This document shows, piece after piece, positions 1-5,099 of a stretch of 6,863 bases of DNA. Source of the DNA: Rubrobacter sp. (GTDB lineage: Bacteria > Actinomycetota > Rubrobacteria > Rubrobacterales > Rubrobacteraceae); contig JADDKG010000294.1 in NCBI GenBank assembly GCA_020253895.1, positions 1 to 6,863 of the forward strand, given 5' to 3'. A program made the position numbers and the translations under genes. A model generated the notes under the pieces. That model searched no databases. It was not told the origin of the DNA and was given only the letters and a program-made list of their open reading frames with translations. Within the stretch, counting starts at the first letter, position 1; each line of letters opens with the position of its first letter.

Positions 1-38
1 CTTGGTGGTGACTACTCTTCCTGTTTTCGCGCCGCTGT
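1..38. other. Left-edge intergenic remnant
   Basis: These bases lie beyond the stop codon of the leftward disulfide oxidoreductase gene. They are less GC-rich than the genes. On the minus strand there is a purine-rich CAGGAAG that could be the ribosome site of another leftward gene starting outside the window. I see no convincing terminator hairpin here, so the leftward operon may continue past the edge. Too little sequence is present to decide. Confidence 0.3.
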
Positions 39-1385
39 CTAGAGGTCCAGCTCCTCCAGCGCGTTCAGGTAGCCTTCGGAGTAGGTGGGGAACTGGGCCA
101 CCGTGTCGAGCAGGCGCTCTATGGGGATTCCCGCCCGGATGGCCAGGGAGGCCTGGTGGATCCACTCCCCGGCCTGCGGGGCGACGGCCCACGCCCCGAC
201 GAGCACCCCCTGCTTCCGGTCGGCGATCAGGCCCAGGTGCCCCCGCGGGCTCTCCTCGTAGGTCCAGGGTCTGGCGAGCATCTCGGGGAGCTTTACGGTG
301 GCGACGGCGGCGTCGATCCCCTGCTCTCTCGCCTGCTCCGCGGTGAGGCCGCAGGCGGCGATCTCCGGGTCGGAGAAGACCACCCGGGGGATGCCGCGGT
401 AGTCGGCACGCCGCTCTTTGCCGAGGATGTTGTCGGCGGCGATCCGGCCCTGGTACTTGGCCACGTGGGTGAAGAGCGCCACCCCCGTCACGTCGCCGAT
501 GGCCCACACCCCGTCGGCGGCCCGGCAGCGCTCGTCCACGGGAACGGCACCGCCCTCCGCTTCCACGCCGACCGTCTCCAGCCCGAGCCCCTGCGTCCGG
601 GGCCTGCGCCCGGCGGCGATCAGCACCACGTCGGTCTCCGCCTCCGAGCCGTCGTCCAGCTCTATCACGGTCCGCCCGCCATCTTTGCGCGCCCTCACCG
701 CCTGCCGGCCGGTGAGGACCGTTACGCCCTCCTCCTCCAGGGCCTCCTCCATGAGCCTCCCGACCTCCGGGTCCTCGCGGTCTATGAGCCTGTCCGCCGA
801 CTGGACCACGGTGACCCGGGAGCCCAGGCGCGAGAGCCACTGGGCCGCCTCTATCCCGTTCGGCCCCCCGCCGATGATGAGCGTTCTGTCCGGCACCTCG
901 CGGCTGGTGGTGGCCTCCCGGTTGGTCCACACGGTCACCCCGTCGAGGCCCTCCACTGGAGGCACGTTCGGGGCCGAGCCGGTGGCGACGACGATGTGCT
1001 CCGCCTCCAGGATCTCCCCGCCCACCTCGACCCGGCCGGGGCCGGAGATCCTACCCTCCCCCTTTATGACCATGGCTCCCCGCCGCTCGTAGCCCTCCAC
1101 CTGCGCCGAGTCGTCGAGGTTCCGGATCATCCAGTCCCGGTAGTCGAAGAGGCCGCCCCGGTCCAGCTCCGGAACCCCGGTCCCGAAGGCCCGCTGCGCC
1201 TCGCTCCTGACCTCCGGCGGCCTCAGCAGCGTCTTCGACGGGATGCACGCCCAGTAGGCGCACTCCCCGCCGATGAGCTCCCGCTCCACCACCGCCACCC
1301 TCAAGCCCCCGCTTATCAGGCGGCTCGCCGCAACCTCCCCGCCGGGGCCCATCCCCAGCACCAACGCGTCGTATCTGGCCGCCAT
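39..1385 (-). CDS. FAD/NAD(P)-dependent disulfide oxidoreductase (dihydrolipoyl dehydrogenase-like)
   Basis: This 448-residue protein has the full layout of the class I pyridine nucleotide-disulfide oxidoreductases (dihydrolipoyl dehydrogenase, mercuric and glutathione reductase). An N-terminal FAD Rossmann motif GMGPGGEVAA (11-20) is followed by a redox-active cysteine pair C42/C47 in GGECAYWACIPSK, then the ATGSAP motif (135-140), an NAD(P) Rossmann motif GGGPNGIEAA (172-181), the second FAD motif AIGDVTG (295-301) and a C-terminal dimerisation domain. Members are soluble flavoenzymes that pass electrons between NAD(P)H and a disulfide, quinone or metal. Two features depart from classic E3 enzymes: the usual CxNxGC is CAYWAC, and the C-terminal HPTxSE reads FPTYSE, so the catalytic histidine is F432 while E437 remains. 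The true substrate is therefore open. The ATG at 1385 is chosen over an in-frame start at 1433 because AGGAGGAG lies just upstream and the longer form would overlap the transporter gene. Confidence 0.9.
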   Translation of the reverse strand: MAARYDALVLGMGPGGEVAASRLISGGLRVAVVERELIGGECAYWACIPSKTLLRPPEVRSEAQRAFGTGVPELDRGGLFDYRDWMIRNLDDSAQVEGYERRGAMVIKGEGRISGPGRVEVGGEILEAEHIVVATGSAPNVPPVEGLDGVTVWTNREATTSREVPDRTLIIGGGPNGIEAAQWLSRLGSRVTVVQSADRLIDREDPEVGRLMEEALEEEGVTVLTGRQAVRARKDGGRTVIELDDGSEAETDVVLIAAGRRPRTQGLGLETVGVEAEGGAVPVDERCRAADGVWAIGDVTGVALFTHVAKYQGRIAADNILGKERRADYRGIPRVVFSDPEIAACGLTAEQAREQGIDAAVATVKLPEMLARPWTYEESPRGHLGLIADRKQGVLVGAWAVAPQAGEWIHQASLAIRAGIPIERLLDTVAQFPTYSEGYLNALEELDL

Positions 1386-1389
1386 GTTG

Positions 1390-1397
1390 CTCCTCCT
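1390..1397 (-). promoter_or_regulatory. Ribosome binding site of the disulfide oxidoreductase gene
   Basis: On the minus strand AGGAGGAG lies four bases before the ATG at 1385. It is a near-perfect anti-16S match and decides this start against the longer in-frame start at 1433, which would overlap the end of the transporter gene. Confidence 0.8.
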
Positions 1398-1422
1398 CGC
1401 GTCTCGCCCGCGTGCCCGCCGA

Positions 1423-2601
1423 CTATACACCAAGGCTGCCGGGGGGCGTCTTGCGGCGGTCTAGATAGACCAGGAGGAGGGCGGAGGCCACGAGGGCGGC
1501 GCAGAGGTAGAAGGAGCCGGAGAAGCCGAGGGAGGAGAAGATCAGGCCGAAGCAGAACGCCCCGAGCCCGGTGCCGGCGTCGAAGGCGGCGTTCCAGAGG
1601 GTGCTACCGAGCCCGCGCTCGCTCCGCCGGACGCGCCGCATGACGACCATGAGGGTGGCGTTCTGGAGCACGCCGAAGCCCGCCCCGAAGGCGAGCGCGC
1701 CGCCGAGCAGCACGGGGCCCGGGCCGGTGAGGGCCGCCACCCCGGCGGCGCACAGGGCGAGGGCGGGGGCCAGCAGGAGCGCCGGGTCGCGGCGGTCGCC
1801 AAAGCGCCCGGCCCACCATCTTCCCGCGGTGGAGGCCGCCCCGACGGCAAGCAGGGCCCCCGCGGCGGAGAACGGCCCGGTGCCCGGGCGGGCGAGCGGG
1901 AGGAAGGTCACCACCACCCCGGAGGCCAGGGTGACCGCGGAGAACAGCAGCAGGATGCGCAGCAGCGGGCCGCGGCGGAGCCCGGCGAGGAAGCCCGGGG
2001 GCTCCTGCTCCTTGCCGGGGTCCACCGGCGGTATGCCGGAGACGGCCAGCAGCCCGAGGGTGGGGGCGGCTGCCCCGAGGAGGAAGACCGTAAGATAACC
2101 CTCTCTTTCGGCGAGCCAGAGCCCGAGCGAGTTGCAGAAGATGGTCGGCAGGGTCAGGGCTATCCCCAGCAGGCCGAGCGCCTCGCCGTGGCGGCCCGGC
2201 GGGGCCAGCTCCACGACGAGGGCGGCGAAGATCACGGTGACCACCCCGAAGCCCACCCCCCGGAGCAGGGTGAGGGCCAGTATGCCCGGGAGCCCCTGCG
2301 CCGGGGCGTACAGGATGGCTGGGAGGCCGAGCAGCAGGAGCCCTCCGGCGAGGGAGGCCCGGTACCCGAAGCGGTTCAGGATGCGGGGCATCTGCGTCTG
2401 GGTGAGGACGGTGGAGAGCATAAAGGCGGCCGTGGCGAGCCCGGCCCCCGCGCTCCCGCCCCCGGCCCGCTCGGCGTAGAGCGGCACCACCGAGAGCAGC
2501 AGCTGGAAGCCGAAGAGCGAGGCGAAGCCGGCCGCCGTCAGCAGGAGGAGCGGGCGGGTGAGGAGGGAGCCCGCCGGGGTGCGTTCTCTAGCCCTTCCCA
2601 C
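1423..2601 (-). CDS. MFS family transporter, 12 membrane helices
   Basis: The 392-residue product is very hydrophobic, with about twelve predicted membrane-spanning segments in two groups of six. They are separated by a polar loop at roughly 191-212 (PPVDPGKEQEPPG). The loop in the second half has AGRWWAGRFGDRRDP (259-273), which corresponds to the conserved MFS motif A seen at both the 2-3 and 8-9 loops; the first-half copy is degenerate. Family and length fit an efflux or uptake permease of the inner membrane; the substrate cannot be read from sequence. The start is uncertain. GTG at 2601 lies ten bases after the stop of the small membrane gene, with only a distant GGAGG (2621-2625), so translation may be coupled to the upstream gene. 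A TTG at 2697 would extend it by 32 residues into the upstream gene and looks unlikely. It sits between a beta-oxidation enzyme and a flavoenzyme and may move the pathway's substrate or a toxic intermediate, which is inference. Confidence 0.85.
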   Translation of the reverse strand: MGRARERTPAGSLLTRPLLLLTAAGFASLFGFQLLLSVVPLYAERAGGGSAGAGLATAAFMLSTVLTQTQMPRILNRFGYRASLAGGLLLLGLPAILYAPAQGLPGILALTLLRGVGFGVVTVIFAALVVELAPPGRHGEALGLLGIALTLPTIFCNSLGLWLAEREGYLTVFLLGAAAPTLGLLAVSGIPPVDPGKEQEPPGFLAGLRRGPLLRILLLFSAVTLASGVVVTFLPLARPGTGPFSAAGALLAVGAASTAGRWWAGRFGDRRDPALLLAPALALCAAGVAALTGPGPVLLGGALAFGAGFGVLQNATLMVVMRRVRRSERGLGSTLWNAAFDAGTGLGAFCFGLIFSSLGFSGSFYLCAALVASALLLVYLDRRKTPPGSLGV

Positions 2602-2611
2602 CCGGGATACT

Positions 2612-2881
2612 CTACCCTGTCCTCCCGCCGTTGCGCAGGTCGCGCAGGATGCTCCTCCCGACCCGGAGAAAGGCGTAGGCGCCCACCGGCACCGCAAGGA
2701 TGGCCGCGACGGTCTCCGGCTCCGGGGGCGGGTCGGCGGTGAGGAGCCCGAAGAGCAGCAGGAAGGCGCCGACGGAGATCAAAACGGTCGAGCACACCCA
2801 AAAGGCGAGCTCGAGCAGCACGCCCAGGCACCCGCTCCTGAGCCTCCCGCGTCCGCCTCTGTGACCGCCCTCTGCGCCCAT
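2612..2881 (-). CDS. Small two-helix membrane protein, unknown function
   Basis: I do not recognise this 89-residue protein. It starts with a glycine- and arginine-rich basic stretch (MGAEGGHRGGRGRLRSG). A long hydrophobic helix follows at about 18-47 (LGVLLELAFWVC to LLLFGLL), then a short proline/glutamate linker TADPPPEPET (48-57), a second hydrophobic segment at about 58-73, and a basic tail with RVGRSILRDLRNGGR. This is the pattern of a helical hairpin with both ends on the cytoplasmic side by the positive-inside rule. The open frame extends upstream to 3043, but that part overlaps the hydratase gene and is low-complexity. ATG at 2881 is the sensible start, although no good Shine-Dalgarno is visible before it. 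It lies 43 bases after the hydratase and 10 before the transporter, so it is probably co-transcribed and could be a transporter accessory protein. Function is unknown. Confidence 0.6.
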   Translation of the reverse strand: MGAEGGHRGGRGRLRSGCLGVLLELAFWVCSTVLISVGAFLLLFGLLTADPPPEPETVAAILAVPVGAYAFLRVGRSILRDLRNGGRTG

Positions 2882-2924
2882 CCGCCCGGCAAAGGATAGC
2901 CGAGGAGCGGCGGGCGTGCTCGCC

Positions 2925-3728
2925 TCAGGTGACCCTGCGGCCCCTGAGCGGCGGGAACTTAGGCCTGCGCCGCTCGGCGAAGGCGGCCAGGCCCTCCTTA
3001 TAGTCCTCGGAGTCCAGCGTGGTGCGGATGGCGGCGGTCTCAAAGCGCAGCCCCTGCTCGATGGAGGTCTCCATCGCCACGTCGACCGCGGCCTTGGCGT
3101 AGGCGACCGCGAGGGGGCTGTTGGCGGCTGCCTCCCCGGCCAGCGACCGCGCCTCCTCCATGAGCCTCTCCGCGGGGACGACCGCGTTGAGGATGCCCAT
3201 CTCCAGCGCCCGCCGGGCGTCTATCCGCCGTGCGGTGAGGATGAGCTCCTTGGCCCGCGAGGGGCCCACCAGCCGCGGGAGCCGCTGGGTTCCACCGGCG
3301 CCCGGTATGATCCCGAGCCCCACCTCCGGCAGGCCGAACTCGGCGTGCTCGGCAGCGATCCTGAAGTCGCAGCCCAGCGTCATCTCGAACCCCCCGCCGA
3401 GCGCCAGGCCGTTTATGGCGGCGATGGTGGGTACCTGCAGCCGCGCCAGCCGGGTGACGAACCCGTTGACCGCCCGGTTGTGGTCCCAGCGCTCCTCCGG
3501 GCTCATCTCGCGGCGCTCCTTGAGGTCCACCCCCGAGCAGAAGGCCCGGTCCCCGGCACCCGTCAGGATCACCGCCCGCACGTCCTCACCCTCTACGCCC
3601 TCCACGAACTCCCCGAGCTCCCGCGCCAGCCGGACGCCGATCGCGTTGTACCGCTCCGGACGGTTCAGCCGGGCCACCGCCACCCGCCCCTCCACAGATA
3701 CCTCCAGATGCTCGAAGTCCCACTCCAC
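2925..3728 (-). CDS. Enoyl-CoA hydratase (crotonase family)
   Basis: This 267-residue protein is a standard-length crotonase that would hydrate 2-trans-enoyl-CoA to 3-hydroxyacyl-CoA. Visible landmarks are LNRPERYNAI (21-30), the CoA/oxyanion-hole segment AFCSGVDLKERR (62-73), the second oxyanion segment LALGGGFEMTLGCDF (108-122), and PEVGLGIIPGAGGTQRLPRLVG (134-155). The two glutamates needed for true hydratase activity in rat mitochondrial crotonase (E144 and E164) correspond to E115 and E135 here, so hydration rather than pure isomerase or hydrolase activity is likely. The C-terminal FAERRRPKF matches the usual end of the family. The start is a GTG preceded by GAGGAG at seven bases. It is the first gene of a leftward operon and is transcribed divergently from a 3-hydroxyacyl-CoA dehydrogenase, the enzyme of the next step. 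The chain length or ring type of the substrate cannot be told; paaF-like or short-chain fatty acid roles are possible. Confidence 0.93.
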   Translation of the reverse strand: MEWDFEHLEVSVEGRVAVARLNRPERYNAIGVRLARELGEFVEGVEGEDVRAVILTGAGDRAFCSGVDLKERREMSPEERWDHNRAVNGFVTRLARLQVPTIAAINGLALGGGFEMTLGCDFRIAAEHAEFGLPEVGLGIIPGAGGTQRLPRLVGPSRAKELILTARRIDARRALEMGILNAVVPAERLMEEARSLAGEAAANSPLAVAYAKAAVDVAMETSIEQGLRFETAAIRTTLDSEDYKEGLAAFAERRRPKFPPLRGRRVT

Positions 3729-3735
3729 CGCTGCA

Positions 3736-3741
3736 CTCCTC
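3736..3741 (-). promoter_or_regulatory. Ribosome binding site of the enoyl-CoA hydratase gene
   Basis: GAGGAG on the minus strand is seven bases upstream of the GTG codon at 3728 and supports that non-ATG start. Confidence 0.7.
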
Positions 3742-3765
3742 TCTTCCAGCCTGACTCCCTGCCGC

Positions 3766-3794
3766 AGTATAATGCCTCAGAAACTGACTGTCCG
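3766..3794 (-). promoter_or_regulatory. Putative sigma70-type promoter of the leftward operon
   Basis: On the minus strand CGGACA (complement of 3789-3794, four of six matches to TTGACA) is followed after 17 bases by TATACT (complement of 3766-3771, five of six matches to TATAAT). Transcription would begin near 3759 and give a leader of about 30 bases before the hydratase GTG. The spacer contains a small inverted repeat TCAG-AAA-CTGA (3777-3787). Position, spacing and local AT-richness support it; no experimental evidence exists in the sequence. Confidence 0.5.
3768..3773 (+). promoter_or_regulatory. Possible -10 box for the rightward dehydrogenase gene
   Basis: A perfect TATAAT lies 48 bases before the ATG at 3822 and overlaps the -10 box proposed for the opposite strand. 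The upstream region has no good -35 (best is TTCCAG at 3744-3749 with an 18-base spacer). It is therefore a weak or activator-dependent promoter, or chance. If real, the two divergent promoters share the same bases and would compete for polymerase. Confidence 0.3.
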
Positions 3795-3810
3795 TACAAA
3801 CAAACGAGGT

Positions 3811-3817
3811 GGGGAGG
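3811..3817 (+). promoter_or_regulatory. Ribosome binding site of the 3-hydroxyacyl-CoA dehydrogenase gene
   Basis: GGGGAGG four bases before the ATG at 3822 fixes this start. The same reading frame is open far upstream, but that extension runs antisense through the hydratase gene and is not a real N-terminus. Confidence 0.75.
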
Positions 3818-3821
3818 TTGC

Positions 3822-4958
3822 ATGTCCGAGAGGATAGCCGTGGTGGGGGCCGGGACGATGGGGGCCGGGATCGCGCAGAGCGCCGCGGCCGCCGGGTTTG
3901 AGGTGGTGGTCGTCGACGTCTCGGAGGAGGCGCTTGGCAGGGGGATGGGGAGCATCCGGAGGGACCTCGGGCGGCGGGTGGAGCGCGGCAGGATCTCCGC
4001 CCGGGAGCGGGATGAGATCCTGGGGCGCATCTCGGCGGCCTCCTCGGTCGAGGCCTGCGCCGGGGCTTCGCTCGTCGTGGAGGCCGTGGTCGAGGACTTG
4101 AGGGTCAAGCGGGAGGTCTTTGCCGCCCTCGAGAGGGTGGTGGGGGAGGAGGCGGTGCTCGCCACCAACACCTCCTCGCTTTCCGTTGCCCAGATCTCCG
4201 CTTCCGTGGAGAAGCCGGAGCGCGTGGTGGGGATGCACTTCTTCAACCCCGCTCCGGTGATGCGGCTGGTGGAGGTCGTCCGGGCGCCCCGCAGCGGGGA
4301 GGAGGCCCTCTCGCGGGCGGAGGAGACGGCCCGCCGGATGGGCAAGACGCCGGTGCGGGTCTCGGATACCCCGGGGTTCATCGTCAACCGGGTGGCCCGC
4401 CCCTTCTACCTGGAGGCCCTGCGGCTCGCCGAGGCCGGGGAGAGCCCCGCGAGGATCGACGCCTCCCTCCGGGACGCGGGCTTCAGGATGGGGCCGCTGG
4501 AGCTCGCCGACCTGATCGGGCACGACGTCAACCTCGCCGTCTCGGAGTCGCTCTTCAGCCGCTACTACTACCACCCGCGCTTCCGCCCCTCGCACCTGCA
4601 GCGCTCGATGGTGGAGTCGGGGCTGCTCGGGAGAAAGAGCGGCCGGGGCTTCTACGGCTACAGAGAAGGAAACCGGGAACAGAACGGGGAGGAGCGCGTA
4701 CAGCCCTCCCCCGAGATAGCCCTCCGCGTCATCTCCTGCGTGGTGAACGAGGCCTTCTTCGCCCTCGAGGAGAAGGTAGCCTCGGCCGGGGACATAGACC
4801 GGGCAATGCAGCTCGGCGCCAACTACCCCAAAGGCCCCTTCGCCTGGGCCGAGGAGCTCGGCGCCCGCTGCATCCTCGACACCCTCGACTCCCTCCGGAA
4901 GCTCCGGGGCGAGGCATACCTCGCCGCCCCTAGCCTCCGGAGACAGGCTGCTGGCTGA
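3822..4958 (+). CDS. 3-hydroxyacyl-CoA dehydrogenase with two C-terminal domains (PaaH/Hbd-like)
   Basis: The 378-residue enzyme should oxidise (S)-3-hydroxyacyl-CoA to 3-oxoacyl-CoA with NAD+. The N-terminal Rossmann fold shows VVGAGTMGAGIAQSAAAAG (7-25) and D32, which favours NAD over NADP. NTSSLSV (116-122) supplies the substrate-binding serine. GMHFFNPAPVMRLVEVV (137-153) carries the catalytic dyad H139/E151, and SDTPGFIVNRV (181-191) starts the first C-terminal 3HCDH domain, which ends at GLLGRKSGRGFYGY (267-280). After a linker of only about 16 residues a second 3HCDH-type domain follows (about 297-375) with VVNEAFFALEEKVASAGDID and YPKGPFAWAEELG. Simple 3-hydroxybutyryl-CoA dehydrogenases are about 280 residues and E. 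coli PaaH about 475, so this is an intermediate, compact form. Length, motifs and the divergent hydratase argue for a catabolic beta-oxidation role, possibly 3-hydroxyadipyl-CoA in phenylacetate breakdown, but the substrate is inferred. Confidence 0.92.
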   Translation: MSERIAVVGAGTMGAGIAQSAAAAGFEVVVVDVSEEALGRGMGSIRRDLGRRVERGRISARERDEILGRISAASSVEACAGASLVVEAVVEDLRVKREVFAALERVVGEEAVLATNTSSLSVAQISASVEKPERVVGMHFFNPAPVMRLVEVVRAPRSGEEALSRAEETARRMGKTPVRVSDTPGFIVNRVARPFYLEALRLAEAGESPARIDASLRDAGFRMGPLELADLIGHDVNLAVSESLFSRYYYHPRFRPSHLQRSMVESGLLGRKSGRGFYGYREGNREQNGEERVQPSPEIALRVISCVVNEAFFALEEKVASAGDIDRAMQLGANYPKGPFAWAEELGARCILDTLDSLRKLRGEAYLAAPSLRRQAAG

Positions 4959-4966
4959 CTGTTCAG

Positions 4967-4996
4967 TTGACAAATGTCTGACCGGTTGGTTAGACT
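4967..4996 (+). promoter_or_regulatory. Putative promoter of the aldehyde dehydrogenase operon
   Basis: A perfect -35 hexamer TTGACA (4967-4972) is followed after 18 bases by TAGACT (4991-4996, four of six matches to TATAAT). It begins only eight bases after the stop codon of the 3-hydroxyacyl-CoA dehydrogenase. Transcription would start near 5003 and leave a leader of roughly 97 bases before the ATG at 5100. The palindrome occupying the spacer and -10 box suggests this promoter is controlled. Readthrough from the upstream gene remains possible, since no terminator is evident. Confidence 0.55.
4976..4995. promoter_or_regulatory. Operator-like imperfect palindrome
   Basis: GTCTGACCGGTTGGTTAGAC has two 8-base arms (GTCTGACC and GGTTAGAC) around a 4-base centre, with seven of eight positions complementary. 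The symmetry continues outward, slightly offset, as CAAA (4971-4974) and TTTG (4998-5001). It fills the promoter spacer and overlaps the -10 box, so a dimeric protein bound here would block polymerase. Size and placement resemble operators of TetR-family repressors of acyl-CoA catabolism, but no regulator gene lies in the window, so the family is inferred. There is no following T run, which argues against an intrinsic terminator. Confidence 0.5.
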
Positions 4997-5084
4997 GTTT
5001 GCCGGGTAACAAGGTTGGAGGGTGAGGGGTGTTCTCTTTTTGGGGAGAAAGCGGGTTTTCAGACGATCATAAGACACAGGAGTA

Positions 5085-5092
5085 GGGGAGGG
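5085..5092 (+). promoter_or_regulatory. Ribosome binding site of the aldehyde dehydrogenase gene
   Basis: GGGGAGGG ends seven bases before the ATG at 5100 and supports that start. Confidence 0.75.
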
Positions 5093-5099
5093 ATCTGGT

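Noticed and set aside
156..1643. Long plus-strand open frame of 495 codons opposite the oxidoreductase gene
   Set aside because: Its translation is rich in proline, arginine and histidine without a domain, a typical shadow of a GC-rich gene on the other strand.
2698..3043. Longer version (143 codons) of the small membrane protein starting at 3043
   Set aside because: The extra N-terminus is a proline-, arginine- and serine-rich stretch overlapping the end of the hydratase gene by 119 bases, while the ATG at 2881 falls neatly after the hydratase stop.
2916..3821. Long upstream in-frame extension of the 3-hydroxyacyl-CoA dehydrogenase (total frame of 680 codons)
   Set aside because: The extension runs antisense through the well-supported hydratase gene, has no recognisable domain, and the ATG at 3822 has a Shine-Dalgarno immediately before the Rossmann motif.
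3777..5012. Minus-strand open frame of 411 codons opposite the 3-hydroxyacyl-CoA dehydrogenase
   Set aside because: It mirrors the codon bias of the real gene, has low-complexity composition and would cover both promoter regions.
5032..5049. TTCTC...GAGAA inverted repeat as a terminator of the upstream dehydrogenase
   Set aside because: The stem is only five to six base pairs and AT-rich with a large loop, there is no T tract after it, and it lies downstream of the proposed promoter of the next gene.
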